A stretch of DNA of 64,000 nt from Acidobacteriota bacterium (GTDB taxonomy: Bacteria; Acidobacteriota; Terriglobia; Bryobacterales; Bryobacteraceae): NCBI GenBank assembly GCA_017307505.1, contig JAFKEE010000030.1, forward strand, positions 62,001 through 126,000. The letters are read 5' to 3'. Below, in pieces: positions 34,886 to 44,678 of this stretch. Every line of letters begins with the position of its first letter. Positions within the stretch are counted from its first letter, which is position 1. A model generated the notes under the pieces. That model ran no database searches. It saw nothing but the letters and a program-made list of their open reading frames with translations, and was not told the DNA's origin. The position numbers were made by a program, and so were the translations under genes.

Positions 34886-36760
34886 ATGATTCCGATTCTC
34901 CGTCTACAGGCCGCATTCCTTGGTAGCTGCCTGGCGGCCGGTGCCCAGCCGTACTCCCTGCCTGACGCGCAGGCGTTCCTGAAGACTCACTGCCTCCTGT
35001 GCCACCGCGGCAAAGCGGCGCCAGGCGGCTTCGACGTAACCCGTTACTCCGGACTACCCGGGATGGTGGCCGATGCGCCCCGCTGGAACTCCGCCATCGT
35101 CAGGATCCGCGAGGGTTCGATGCCTCCGCCCGGCGCGCGGGCAATCCCGCAGGACGAACGCGAGAGATTCACCGGCTGGCTTTCGCGTGAGCTGAAGAGC
35201 GCCGTCTGCTCGTCCAATCCCGTCCCCGCTCCAGTGCCCATCCGGCGCTTAAACCGCGACGAGTACGCCGCCACCATCCGCGATCTCCTCAACGTCCACG
35301 TCAACGCCGCGCACGCGCTGCCGGTCGACGGCGCGGGCGGGGAAGGCTTCGACAACGCCGCCGAAACCCTCACCATTTCGCCCATCCATGCTGAGAAGTA
35401 TCTGGACGCCGCCAAGGAAGCGCTCCAGTACGCGGCCAGCGAGCCGAAGTCGCGCGAACTGTTCCTGATCGCCCAGCCCGGCCCCGGCAAGACGCCGGAC
35501 CAGGCCGCCGAAGAGGTCCTGGCCTCCTTTGTCCCTCGGGCCTTCCGTCGGCCGGTGCGCCCCGCGGAGCTTGCCCCCTATCTGGCGCTGTTCCGGATGG
35601 CCGCCAAACGTGGCGAGCCCTATGAAGACGCGCTGCTCTTCGCCCTCCAGGGCGTCCTGGTCTCGCCTCGGTTCCTCTTCCATGTGGAAGCGGCCAACAA
35701 CACCGCGCAGTTGCGCCCCTTGGATTCCTACGACCTGGCCTCCCGGCTGTCTTACTTCCTCTGGGGCTCCATGCCGGACAAGGTCCTGACGGACCTCGCC
35801 TCAGCCGGAACCTTGAACGATCCGGCAGTCCTGCATGCCCAGATTCCGCGCATGCTCAAGGACGTAAAGGCAACGGAGTTTGCCCAGAGGTTCGTCGAGC
35901 AGTGGCTGGGAACCCGGGAGCTGGGCCGCGACATCCAACCCGACGCCAAGCTCTTCCCGCAGTACTACGAGGCGGAGCTCCAGTCGGCCATCCGCTATGA
36001 GCCGATCCTCTTCTTCCAGGAGTTGCTGGCCAACAACCTGTCGTTGTTGAACCTGATCGACTCGAAGTTCACGATCCTGACGAACAAGCTCCAGCGTCAC
36101 TACGGCCTGCCCAAAACTGACATCGGCCAGCAGCCCAAGCGTGTGGAACTGCCGGAGAACAGCCATCGCGGCGGAGTCCTGAGCATGGCCGCCGTGTTAG
36201 CCGTCTCTTCCTATCCGCAGCGGACCAGCCCTGTCCTCCGGGGCAAGTGGGCGCTCGACGCGCTGCTGGGAACGCCGCCCCCTCCGCCTCCGCCGAACGT
36301 CCCCGTGCTGGCCGAGAACCATGCCGGCGAGCCGGCGCGGACCCTGCGCCAGCGCCTCACCGAACATCGCCGCGATCCCGTTTGCGCCAGTTGCCACAGC
36401 CGCATCGATCCCATCGGCTTCGGCCTCGAGAACTACGACGTCCTCGGACGCTGGCGTACCGAGGATGCAGGCCAGCCCATCGACAGCCATGGCGAACTGC
36501 CCGGCGGTATCCAGTTCGAAGGACCGGAGCAGCTGAAAGCGGTCCTTCTCTCAAAGAAGGATCTGTTCTTCCACAACCTGACGGCCAAGATGCTCGGCTA
36601 CGCCCTGGGCCGTGGCCTGACGCCAGGCGACCAGTGCGTCGTCGACGGGATTGTGGAGAAGCTCGCACAGAATGACTACTCGGCGCATACACTGGTGGAA
36701 GAGATCGTGTTGAGCGCTCCGTTCCGCATGCAGCCTGGGCCATCGAACCCTTCACCATGA
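34886..36760 (+). CDS. DUF1587/1592/1595/1588/1585 protein with N-terminal c-type haem motif
   Basis: A 624-residue protein of the Planctomycete-type cytochrome group. A weak signal sequence (to about residue 20) precedes CLLCH (Cys36, Cys39, His40), a haem c attachment site. The multi-DUF module follows: PVPIRRLNRDEYAATIRDLL (DUF1587), AFRRPVRPAELAPYLALFR (DUF1595), LDSYDLASRLSYFLWGSMPD (DUF1592), a DUF1588 block with VCASCHSRIDPIGFGLENYD (second CxxCH near residue 500), and a DUF1585 end. Its stop overlaps the next gene by 4 bp (ATGA). These proteins are periplasmic and their reaction is unknown; electron transfer with the DUF1552 partner is inferred. Confidence 0.88.
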   Translation: MIPILRLQAAFLGSCLAAGAQPYSLPDAQAFLKTHCLLCHRGKAAPGGFDVTRYSGLPGMVADAPRWNSAIVRIREGSMPPPGARAIPQDERERFTGWLSRELKSAVCSSNPVPAPVPIRRLNRDEYAATIRDLLNVHVNAAHALPVDGAGGEGFDNAAETLTISPIHAEKYLDAAKEALQYAASEPKSRELFLIAQPGPGKTPDQAAEEVLASFVPRAFRRPVRPAELAPYLALFRMAAKRGEPYEDALLFALQGVLVSPRFLFHVEAANNTAQLRPLDSYDLASRLSYFLWGSMPDKVLTDLASAGTLNDPAVLHAQIPRMLKDVKATEFAQRFVEQWLGTRELGRDIQPDAKLFPQYYEAELQSAIRYEPILFFQELLANNLSLLNLIDSKFTILTNKLQRHYGLPKTDIGQQPKRVELPENSHRGGVLSMAAVLAVSSYPQRTSPVLRGKWALDALLGTPPPPPPPNVPVLAENHAGEPARTLRQRLTEHRRDPVCASCHSRIDPIGFGLENYDVLGRWRTEDAGQPIDSHGELPGGIQFEGPEQLKAVLLSKKDLFFHNLTAKMLGYALGRGLTPGDQCVVDGIVEKLAQNDYSAHTLVEEIVLSAPFRMQPGPSNPSP

Positions 36761-38085
36761 CACGCGCCAAGTTCCCCATCCATCGCCGGACACTGCTCCG
36801 TGGAGCCGGAGCCGCCCTTGCCTTGCCCTGGCTGGAGGCCATGGAGCCGGCCCGGCCGGCCGCGGCGCCCGTTCGCATGGCTGCGCTGTACATGCCCAAT
36901 GGAGTTCATCCCGAACTGTGGACTCCCACCGCGACGGGCCGCGACTTCACTCTCTCGCCCACCCTGGAGCCTCTGTCGGATCTCAAACAGCAGCTCCTTG
37001 TTCTCACGAACCTCTGGAATCAGGGCAGCGTTGGAGGCGACGGCCACTACGTCAAGATCTCCGGCTTCCTCACCTGCACCACCGTGACCAAGACGCTGGG
37101 CGTCGACATCAGTGCCAACGGCGTCTCCATGGATCAGGTGGCGGCGCGCCATGCCGGCCGGTTCACGCCATTCCCCTCGCTGGAACTGGGCATTGCACCC
37201 GTGACCACCGGGGTCGACCGCAACGTCGGCTACACCCGCGTCTACGGTTCCCACATCGCCTGGAGCAGCCCCACAACTCCGCTGGCAAAGGAACTGGATC
37301 CGCGGCGGGTGTTCGAGCGCCTGTTCCGCGCGGCCCATCCGCAGTCCTCGCAGGTCAACAGCGACGCCCTGCTGCTCGACCGTGTTCTCGAGGACGCCCG
37401 CGACCTCCGGCAAAGCCTCGGTGCGGCCGACCGCCATCGCGTGGATGAATACCTGACCGGCGTGCGCTCCCTCGAAGACCGGCTAAAGCGTTCTGTCCAA
37501 CCGGAACGGTCCGCCTGGAGTCCGCGGGCCGCCTTCGACCCCACCTCCTGCCCCAGCGGCATCCCCAAACGCTATGACGATCATGTGCGCCTGATGCTCG
37601 ACATGATCGCGCTGGCGTTCCAAACGGACTCCACCCGCGTGGCCACCTTCATGTTCAACAACGAGGTGAGCAACCAGAGCTTCTCGTTCGTGGAAGGCGT
37701 GGAGGGAGCCCACCACTCGCTGTCCCATCACCAGAAGGAAGCCGACAAACTCCGCCAGTACCAGCTCATCAACCGCTGGCATGTCGAGCAGTATGCCTAC
37801 CTCCTGCGCAAACTCAAATCCATGCGCGAGGCCGAGTCGACTGTGCTCGATAACTCGATGATCCTGTTCGGGTCGGGAATCCGTGACGGCGACCGTCACG
37901 ATCCTCACAACCTGCCCCTGCTGCTGGCCGGCAAGGGCGGTGGGCGGCTGGATTCCGGACAGCATCTTTCCTACACTCCGGACACTCCTCTTTCGAACCT
38001 CTACCTGAATATGCTGGACGCATTCGGCGCGCCTCAGACGCGCTTTGCCGACAGCACCGGTCCGCTGCCCGGCATCTTCAGATAG
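36757..38085 (+). CDS. DUF1552 protein with Tat signal, partner of the preceding gene
   Basis: A 442-residue protein whose N-terminus HRRTLLRGAGAALALPWLEA has the twin-arginine signal, so it is exported folded, probably with a cofactor. The body carries the DUF1552 pattern: RMAALYMPNGVHPELWTP, GGDGHYVKISGFLTC, SMDQVAARHAG, then LTGVRSLEDRL-type and DNSMILFGSGIRDGDRHDPHNLPLLLAGKGGG, which recalls sulfatase/DUF1501-like metal sites. The start overlaps the haem-protein stop (ATGA). This gene pair is recurrent in Planctomycetes and Acidobacteria. The function is unknown. Confidence 0.88.
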   Translation: MTRAKFPIHRRTLLRGAGAALALPWLEAMEPARPAAAPVRMAALYMPNGVHPELWTPTATGRDFTLSPTLEPLSDLKQQLLVLTNLWNQGSVGGDGHYVKISGFLTCTTVTKTLGVDISANGVSMDQVAARHAGRFTPFPSLELGIAPVTTGVDRNVGYTRVYGSHIAWSSPTTPLAKELDPRRVFERLFRAAHPQSSQVNSDALLLDRVLEDARDLRQSLGAADRHRVDEYLTGVRSLEDRLKRSVQPERSAWSPRAAFDPTSCPSGIPKRYDDHVRLMLDMIALAFQTDSTRVATFMFNNEVSNQSFSFVEGVEGAHHSLSHHQKEADKLRQYQLINRWHVEQYAYLLRKLKSMREAESTVLDNSMILFGSGIRDGDRHDPHNLPLLLAGKGGGRLDSGQHLSYTPDTPLSNLYLNMLDAFGAPQTRFADSTGPLPGIFR

Positions 38086-38239
38086 CCGCCATCCTGCTTC
38101 TCACCTGATAGTGGTATCCGCTTGCTGGGCGGAATAGGGGCCGCTTCAACACTCGATTACGGTATGGAATTCCACGTGCATTCGGTCAGAGTGGAATGGA
38201 GCTGAGTTTCGCTCGAGTCCACTCGTTTCGGAGACCCGC

Positions 38240-39268
38240 ATGTCACATGACCCACTCGAGAAGACGCACCTCACCAATGCCGTCATTCCGATTCGCAGCG
38301 CCTGGCAGCCCCGCCCAGCCCGCGACGATCGCTGGCTGATCCAGAATCTGCGCCCCGCCCAGGGCGTGCTCGATCCGCCCGCGAGCTTCGGCCAGCCGGA
38401 TACCCACGCCCATGAGTTGCCTGCGCCTACACACGATCCCGCCAAGACGATAGTGCTGGTTCACGGCTTGTGGCTGGCTCCGCAAAGCTGGGAGTTCTTC
38501 TGCTCCTACTATGAAGCGCGCGGCTATCGAGTGCTCGCGCCGGCCTGGCCTCGCATGGCGGAACGGGTGGATGAGATCCGCCGCGATCCCTCGGCTCTCG
38601 CCGGACTGGGGTTGAAGGAGCTTACTGACCACTATGCCCGCCTCATCCGCTCGCTGCCCGCTCCGCCCATTCTCATGGGGCACTGCCTCGGAGGCCTGGT
38701 CGTGCAGATGCTTCTGGACCGTGGGTTGGGTTCGGCCGGAGTCGCTATCGATTCGGCCGCCCCGAAAGGAGTGGCGGGCCTTCCGCTCGGCATTCTGAGC
38801 TCCGTCTGGCCGGCGATCTCACGCTCGTTTCATACCGACCACACGGTGATGCTGCCCTTCAACGTATTCCGCCGAGTCTTCGCGAACACCATGAGCGACG
38901 GGGATGCGATCCGCGTCTACCGGCGCAACGTGGTGCCTGGGCCCTGCCGGCCCCTCTATCAGACTCTGTTTTCCGCCCTGACTTCCCATTCCGAAGCAAC
39001 AGTGGACTTTGGCAACCCTCATCGCGCCCCGCTCCTGCTCATCGCGGGCGGGGAAGACCAGTTTGCTCCTCCGGGCGTCCTCCGGATGACCTACGAGCGC
39101 TACCGGAAGTCGCCGGCCACCACGGCGTTTCAGGTCTTTTCCGGCCGGTCGCACCTCATCCAACTGCAGTCCGGCTGGCAGGTGGTCGCGGGGTATGCGC
39201 TGAACTGGGCGGAAGAGAATGCCCGGCGTGACGGCTGGATGACACAGGCATACGGCGGCATTGCCTGA
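38240..39268 (+). CDS. Alpha/beta hydrolase with Cys at the nucleophile position
   Basis: A 342-residue protein. The oxyanion motif VLVHGLWLAPQSWEFF (about 72-87) and the elbow MGHCLGG place Cys149 where Ser is usual (GHSxGG). The acid is in AGGEDQFAPP and the base in GRSHLIQLQ. The N-terminal 60 residues are Pro-rich and unlike the core, possibly a regulatory extension. There is no signal peptide. It is a monocistronic gene with about 150 bp on either side. A Cys nucleophile occurs in dienelactone hydrolases, but the rest of the sequence is closer to general lipase-like hydrolases. Confidence 0.78.
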   Translation: MSHDPLEKTHLTNAVIPIRSAWQPRPARDDRWLIQNLRPAQGVLDPPASFGQPDTHAHELPAPTHDPAKTIVLVHGLWLAPQSWEFFCSYYEARGYRVLAPAWPRMAERVDEIRRDPSALAGLGLKELTDHYARLIRSLPAPPILMGHCLGGLVVQMLLDRGLGSAGVAIDSAAPKGVAGLPLGILSSVWPAISRSFHTDHTVMLPFNVFRRVFANTMSDGDAIRVYRRNVVPGPCRPLYQTLFSALTSHSEATVDFGNPHRAPLLLIAGGEDQFAPPGVLRMTYERYRKSPATTAFQVFSGRSHLIQLQSGWQVVAGYALNWAEENARRDGWMTQAYGGIA

Positions 39269-39320
39269 GCCGGCCCGCCAGGCTATCCCGGCGGGCTTCG
39301 ATGGCATGGGCTGGTTACGG

Positions 39321-39839
39321 TTAACGGCCTTCGCTGGAAGGCGGAACGAGTCCCTTGAGGCGCAGGTAGGTGACCATGTTGCCGTAGTGCTCGTAGTCGT
39401 GAACGACGTTGAAGTCGAGGATGCCCAGTGCAGGCCGCTCTGAGTTGAAGAACTTCATCTTGGCCGCGCCCTTGGCGTCAGTCATCGTGTCATAGGCCTT
39501 GTCACAGTACTTGAAGGAATCCTGCAGGGCCTGAACCAGGTCGCTCTTCTTGGTCTGGCTCTTTTCAATCCCGCTGGTCGGAGCCTTCTCGCCCAGGGCA
39601 GCCGAGCAGAACATGAAGTTGGCGTCCGCCACGTGACCGACCAACTGGCCGAACGAACGGATGTCCGGAGTCGGCTTATAGGCATACTGTTCTTCTGGCA
39701 TCTTTTCAGCAGCCTTGACGAGGTTGCCCTTTGCCATGGTGTAGAGGCCCTTGGTCGAGGTGCTCAGTGGGTTGTCGGAACTCTGTCCAAACGCACAGGC
39801 CGTGAGTGTAAGCAGCAGGGTCGGAATCAGGAATCGCAT
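39321..39839 (-). CDS. Exported DinB-like protein
   Basis: A 172-residue protein started at ATG 39839, where a signal peptide begins (MRFLIPTLLLTLTACAFGQ). The mature part is a four-helix DinB/DUF664-type domain: AAEKMPEEQYAYKPTPDIRSFGQLVGHVADANFMFCSA, with the first metal His in GHVAD, and HDYEHYGNMVTYLRLKG holding the other two. Such secreted DinB proteins are common in Acidobacteria. The substrate is unknown. The open frame to 39878 adds 13 residues ahead of the signal peptide and is unlikely. It is convergent with the Cys-hydrolase gene. Confidence 0.82.
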   Translation of the reverse strand: MRFLIPTLLLTLTACAFGQSSDNPLSTSTKGLYTMAKGNLVKAAEKMPEEQYAYKPTPDIRSFGQLVGHVADANFMFCSAALGEKAPTSGIEKSQTKKSDLVQALQDSFKYCDKAYDTMTDAKGAAKMKFFNSERPALGILDFNVVHDYEHYGNMVTYLRLKGLVPPSSEGR

Positions 39840-39996
39840 GGGGGCAGGATGGCAGGCCCGGGGCGGAGAGTCAACCAAAGAGCCGGTAAGTTTTCATCGT
39901 CCAGCCACTGGATCGTGGAACAGAATTCCGCAGGGCCCCAATGGCGGAACCTGCCTGCGCGCCGGCCCCATGGTGGCGCTACGCTATGAGTGAGCA

Positions 39997-40518
39997 ATGC
40001 AGATCTGGTGTGTCCGGCCCGAGGAGTTCGCGCCCTTGCGCGAGGATTTAATTGAGTTGCTGCAGGACGCCGTCGACAGCGGCGCCTCCGTGGGATTCCT
40101 GCCCCCTTTGACCCGGGAAGCTGCCGACGAGTACTGGACGGGTGTGGAGCAGCGGCTGCGGGGCCGCGCCATTGAACTGCTGGCGGCTCGCGACGAGACC
40201 GGGCTGGTCGGGTCGGTTCAACTGGCGATGCCGCCCAGCCAGAATGGACGCCATCGCGCCGAGATCACCAAGTTGCTCGTGCACAGGCGGGCCCGCCGCC
40301 GTGGCGTGGGCCGCGCCCTGATGAATGCGGTGGAAGTGCAGGCCGCCGCCCTGGGCCGCAAACTGCTGGTGCTGGATACCCGCAAGGGAGACTTCGCCGA
40401 GCGTCTGTATTCCGCCATGGGCTACATCCGCTTCGGCGAAGTGCCTCGCTATGCGCGCAGTGCCAGCGGCGAGCTGCACACCACCGTCTTCTTCTACCGC
40501 GACCTGGGCGTGGAGTAG
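39997..40518 (+). CDS. GNAT-family N-acetyltransferase
   Basis: A 173-residue protein with the GNAT acetyl-CoA signature: RAEITKLLVHRRARRRGVGRALM (motif A with the R-x-x-G-x-G/A loop) and LLVLDTRKGDFAERLYSAMGYIRFGEVP (motif B). The N-terminus is a helical substrate-recognition region. There is no signal peptide. It stands 157 bp from the divergent DinB gene and ends 9 bp before the convergent glucan synthase gene. The acceptor substrate is not evident. Confidence 0.88.
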   Translation: MQIWCVRPEEFAPLREDLIELLQDAVDSGASVGFLPPLTREAADEYWTGVEQRLRGRAIELLAARDETGLVGSVQLAMPPSQNGRHRAEITKLLVHRRARRRGVGRALMNAVEVQAAALGRKLLVLDTRKGDFAERLYSAMGYIRFGEVPRYARSASGELHTTVFFYRDLGVE

Positions 40519-40527
40519 CCCAGGATC

Positions 40528-43500
40528 CTACGCCTCGTTCTCGGCAGGGGCCGCGGCGGGCGTGCTCAGCGGGCCGGTCACCGGTTCCATCACTACCAGA
40601 TCCGACGGCAGCCGTTCATGCAGCAGCCGTTCCGTGGCCTGCACTTTCTCGTCCCGGTGGAAGTAGTCCTGCATGCGGTGGTCGAGCAGAAGGTCGGTTG
40701 CCGCCAGCAGGCTCATGCCGTGGTGATGGGCCATCCAGCAGCGAACCAGGCTGTATTCGCTCCGCACGTCTTCCCGTTGCACCGAGTAATCGGCTGCCTC
40801 GAAGAATCCGCGCTGGCTCAGCCAGCCTAACCGCCGCATGTGCTGCAGGTTTTCGAACGCCGCCCTCGGATGCACCATCAACGCCAGGAAGCTGGCATAC
40901 GGCGAGACGACAGGCGCCGAGAGGCACCGTGGATTCAGCGCCACGGAAGGCACGCCCATGGCCGCGTACGAGTACTCCCTGTGGTCGGTCGCATAGCCGT
41001 AGGCTGTCTCTGACCGGCCCCAGGGCGAACCGGGCAGGCGTGCGTCGCGTTGTTGAACGGCTACGACGCCCTGGCACGTCAGCTCGAGCAGAGTGTCGCG
41101 GTGATGACGCATCCAGATCCTGGGCATCAGGTATTCGAACATGGTGCCGGACCAGGAGAGCAGCAGGCGGTATCCATGCCGCATCGTGTGAGAACGGCCC
41201 AGGTGGAACCACGCCTCGGTCGGGATGTCGCCCTTAGCGATGGCGGCAAAGACCGCCATTCTCGCCTCGGACGCGAGCTGGTCATAGCACGAAGGGTGCA
41301 GCCGGTCCCCTTGGACGCTGTAGCCAATCGCCAGCACCTTCTTGCGGGGCCGGTAGAGGAAGGCAAAATCCATCTCCACCGCCAGACGGCTGGCGATGCG
41401 ATCGATCGATTGCAGGCCTCGCTTGTCCGGCGCCGTCGCATTGCCGGCTTCCTGCAACCGCAGGATCAGCTGCTCGGCCCACCAGGCGGAGCGGCTTTGC
41501 AGCGCGGTCAACTGTTGCGCAACGGGGCGGAGCTTCTGTTCGATCTCCGCGACCGGCCAGACGCGATCGCCCGGGTCCAGCCGCCTGACAAACTGCAGCA
41601 GTTCCTCCGTGAGTTGGGGCTCCTCTTCGGCGAGAACCTCGATGTGATCCAGGATCCCCTGCCAGAGCCTTGCGGCGGCAGGCGGCTTTTCCTGCCACTG
41701 GCGGCAGGCCTGGGCGAGCGTCCACAGACACACCGCCAGGTTCCCGCTGTCCACGGTGGAAACCTCTTCCGGCTCCAGGGCCTTCAGGCTCCGCGTGTCG
41801 TACCAGTTGAAGAAGTGACCCTTGTAGCGCTTCATGCGAAGCATGGCCGCCAGCGTGGAGCGGGTCTTCTTTGTGAACTCCTCCAGGGAAAGGTAGCCCA
41901 GTTCCACGGCTGCCACGCGCGCGTTCAGCAGCAGGCCGATGTTGGTGGGGGAGATACGCTCGGCTTCGCGCAGCCCCTGTTCGCGCACATTGTCCGGAAT
42001 CAGGTAGTGATTGCGCGGGGTGCTGAACTCCTGGAAGTAACGCCAGGTCCGCAGTGTGAAGCCCCGAAGCACTTCGGCTTCCTCGCCATTCAGGGAACGG
42101 ATGTGGGAGGCCGGCTGGCTGTTCAACCAGCGCGAAACCAGCGGTGAAACCAGCCACAAGGCCAGCATGGGCACGGCGGCGGGCAAGGCATCTTCCGCGA
42201 AGAAGACCAGCAGGCAGGTGAGGAGCAGGACCACCAGAGGCGTGGTCGCCAGATAGACATCGGCCGGGGCGCGCTTGCGGCGTACGGTCTCCGCCTGCGC
42301 GGCGGTCTCCCACTCCAGCATGCGCCGCCGGGTGATGCGGGTGCGGATCAGGGTCCTGACAATTGCGTCCAGGGCGACGAACGACTGGTGCACCAGGAAC
42401 GTGAGATCGAGGAATGCCGCGATATGGTCCTGCACGAATGCCGCGGCGGCATCGCGCAGAGTGTTGGTGATATGGCCGGCCCTGAGCCGCAGCGGCAGCA
42501 TGAGCAGCGAGGTGTACGCAGGAATCAGCAGCAGGGCGATGCTGGTCAGGGTCCAGTACAGCGCCGGCGCAGGCAGGAAGAACCAGCCCGCCAGCATCAG
42601 AATGAGCGTTGCCGGCTGGATCAGGCTGCGGCGCAGGTTGTCCAGGATCTTCCAGCGCGAAATGATCGGGATCGGATTCGGGATCGTATTGCCGAAGAAG
42701 TCGGGTACGATCGGCAGTAGCCAGCGCATGATCTGCCAGTCGCCGCGCACCCAGCGGTGCTGGCGGCGGCTGTACGCGCTGAAGTGGGACGGATAGTCGT
42801 CGACCACTTCGATGTCCGAGACAAGGCCGGCGCGGGCGTAAATGCCTTCGATCAGGTCGTGGCTCAACAGTTGGTTGCAGGGGAAGCGGTTCTCCAGCAC
42901 GGCGCGGAAGACGTCGATGTCATAGATGCCCTTGCCGGTGAAGATGCCTTCTCCAAACAGGTCCTGATAAACATCGGAGACCGCCCTGGTGTAAATGTCG
43001 AAGCCGGTGTGTCCCGAGTAAATGGAGGCGAGGCGGCTGCGCGAAGCAGACCGGATGCAGACGCTAACGCGCGGCTGCAGTACGCCGTAGCCCGCGGCGA
43101 CCATGTTGGTGGCGGCATCGATCACCGGACGGTTCAGCGGATGCGCCATCGCCCCTGCCAGCCGGGCGGCCGTACCGCGCGGCAACTGCGTATCCGTGTC
43201 GAGCGTAATCACATAGCGGGCGCGGCAGATTGCCTCCATATCGCCGGTCTTCACCGGGAAGGGATCCGCGGCGGAGCGCAGGAAACGATTGAGGTCCAGC
43301 AGCTTTCCCCGCTTCCGCTCCCAACCCATCCATTTGCCTTCGGAGGGATTGAACGCGCGTTCGCGGTGCAGCAGGAAGAAGGGCTTGTGCCCGGCTTCGC
43401 CGTAGCGCTCGTTCAATTCATCGATGAGGCCGGCGCAGATGCCGGCCAGTTCATCGCGCTCATCCACCTTCGTGGAGGAGTCCGGCGTATCTGTCAGCAA

Positions 43501-44670
43501 GCCGAAGTGCAGGTTCGGTCCGCGGTTGGCCAGGAAGCGGACTTCCAGGTCGCGCACCAGGGTGTCCACCTGATGGCGGTTGATCAGCAGCGTCGGAACA
43601 ACGACCAGCGTGGACGAGTCTTTGGGGATGCCGTCGGAAAAGTCCAGCTTCGGCAGGGCTCTGGTTTCCGTAAAGTGGCTCACCAGGGCATTCATCAGAT
43701 GGACGGCGGCATGCGTGGCCGGCAGCAGCGTCAGCAGGATACCGCCCAGCAGCGGCGTCATGGCGCCCAGGCCGCTCAGCAGCAGCGCCACAATCAGAAA
43801 CGTGGAAATCTCCACGCCGCACAGGTACACCGCTGTCGGGCTGTTGCGAAAGATGTTGGAAATCCACTCCGCCCAGGGCTGACGGTAACCGATCTGCTGC
43901 TTGAGTTCCTCCACGCCCTCGGCGAACAAATAGTAGCCGCAATGGCGCGTTCGGTCCGACTCGCCGGCTGCGGCGAGAGTGATCGCCGCTTCGGCCACCG
44001 CACGTTCATGGGCGTCGGCGTGTGTGGCCAGGCGCGCGATCCTGCTGCGGTACTGATCGCGGCTCTCATAATCCATTGCGCAGTAAGCGCGGGCAGGATC
44101 TCGAGCCAGGATGGCGTCCACCGGATTCAGGCTTTCGAAGAACTCCTTCCACGGTGTCTCGCCCAGCATCCGGATGGCATCGAGGGTACGGGCCAGCCGG
44201 GGACAGACTTCGCCCTGGACCGCGATCTCGGCCGCGCCGGCGATGCGCTGCAGGTAGACCAGTTGCAGAGCCGGCTTCAGCGCCCACAACTCGCCCATCT
44301 CCAGGTCGCATTCCTGCAGCAGCGCGGAGGTGAATGAGATGAGCTCCACTTCGTCGAAGACGCCCTGCTGCGCCTTGTCGAAGATCTCTGCGGCGAGCAG
44401 GATGCGCGGGTCGTGATTGACATGGGGCTGCTTGCGCAGTCCGGGCGCGGCGTCGCCGGCCTCCTGGATTGCGGTCCGCAGCAGGTGTGCTCCATCGCGG
44501 AGGATGGATGCGTTGGCGTCGGTGCGCGCCAGATCCTTCAGGGCGGTTGTGACGCGGCTTACTATCGTTTCGGGGCGGTGACTGTGCCCACGCGGGCTCG
44601 ATGTCCAAAGCGCGACCTCGCGGCGGACAATCTCTTCCCATTCGTTCGTAGTCTGATTCTCAATGAGCAT
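40528..44670 (-). CDS. NdvB/Cgs-like glucan synthase lacking the GH94 phosphorylase half
   Basis: A 1380-residue membrane enzyme. In order: a cytoplasmic N-terminal region (1-270); a first TM pair (about 285-330); a GT2/GT84-type catalytic domain (about 350-650) with DTDTQLPRG (Asp491/Asp493), SHDLIEG and QHRWVRGDW (637-645); a TM block (about 660-860); and a C-terminal glucoamylase-like domain (about 990-1340) with LLLSWSGTMFEYLMPR, PWGRSETAYGY and MAHHHGMSLLA. Classical cyclic beta-1,2-glucan synthases are about twice as long and end in GH94 domains; this protein stops before them. The ATG at 44670 has AGGGGA 6 bases upstream, 8 bp after the ABC gene ends. The product, probably a beta-glucan, is inferred. 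Confidence 0.82.
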   Translation of the reverse strand: MLIENQTTNEWEEIVRREVALWTSSPRGHSHRPETIVSRVTTALKDLARTDANASILRDGAHLLRTAIQEAGDAAPGLRKQPHVNHDPRILLAAEIFDKAQQGVFDEVELISFTSALLQECDLEMGELWALKPALQLVYLQRIAGAAEIAVQGEVCPRLARTLDAIRMLGETPWKEFFESLNPVDAILARDPARAYCAMDYESRDQYRSRIARLATHADAHERAVAEAAITLAAAGESDRTRHCGYYLFAEGVEELKQQIGYRQPWAEWISNIFRNSPTAVYLCGVEISTFLIVALLLSGLGAMTPLLGGILLTLLPATHAAVHLMNALVSHFTETRALPKLDFSDGIPKDSSTLVVVPTLLINRHQVDTLVRDLEVRFLANRGPNLHFGLLTDTPDSSTKVDERDELAGICAGLIDELNERYGEAGHKPFFLLHRERAFNPSEGKWMGWERKRGKLLDLNRFLRSAADPFPVKTGDMEAICRARYVITLDTDTQLPRGTAARLAGAMAHPLNRPVIDAATNMVAAGYGVLQPRVSVCIRSASRSRLASIYSGHTGFDIYTRAVSDVYQDLFGEGIFTGKGIYDIDVFRAVLENRFPCNQLLSHDLIEGIYARAGLVSDIEVVDDYPSHFSAYSRRQHRWVRGDWQIMRWLLPIVPDFFGNTIPNPIPIISRWKILDNLRRSLIQPATLILMLAGWFFLPAPALYWTLTSIALLLIPAYTSLLMLPLRLRAGHITNTLRDAAAAFVQDHIAAFLDLTFLVHQSFVALDAIVRTLIRTRITRRRMLEWETAAQAETVRRKRAPADVYLATTPLVVLLLTCLLVFFAEDALPAAVPMLALWLVSPLVSRWLNSQPASHIRSLNGEEAEVLRGFTLRTWRYFQEFSTPRNHYLIPDNVREQGLREAERISPTNIGLLLNARVAAVELGYLSLEEFTKKTRSTLAAMLRMKRYKGHFFNWYDTRSLKALEPEEVSTVDSGNLAVCLWTLAQACRQWQEKPPAAARLWQGILDHIEVLAEEEPQLTEELLQFVRRLDPGDRVWPVAEIEQKLRPVAQQLTALQSRSAWWAEQLILRLQEAGNATAPDKRGLQSIDRIASRLAVEMDFAFLYRPRKKVLAIGYSVQGDRLHPSCYDQLASEARMAVFAAIAKGDIPTEAWFHLGRSHTMRHGYRLLLSWSGTMFEYLMPRIWMRHHRDTLLELTCQGVVAVQQRDARLPGSPWGRSETAYGYATDHREYSYAAMGVPSVALNPRCLSAPVVSPYASFLALMVHPRAAFENLQHMRRLGWLSQRGFFEAADYSVQREDVRSEYSLVRCWMAHHHGMSLLAATDLLLDHRMQDYFHRDEKVQATERLLHERLPSDLVVMEPVTGPLSTPAAAPAENEA

Positions 44671-44678
44671 GGCTTCCC

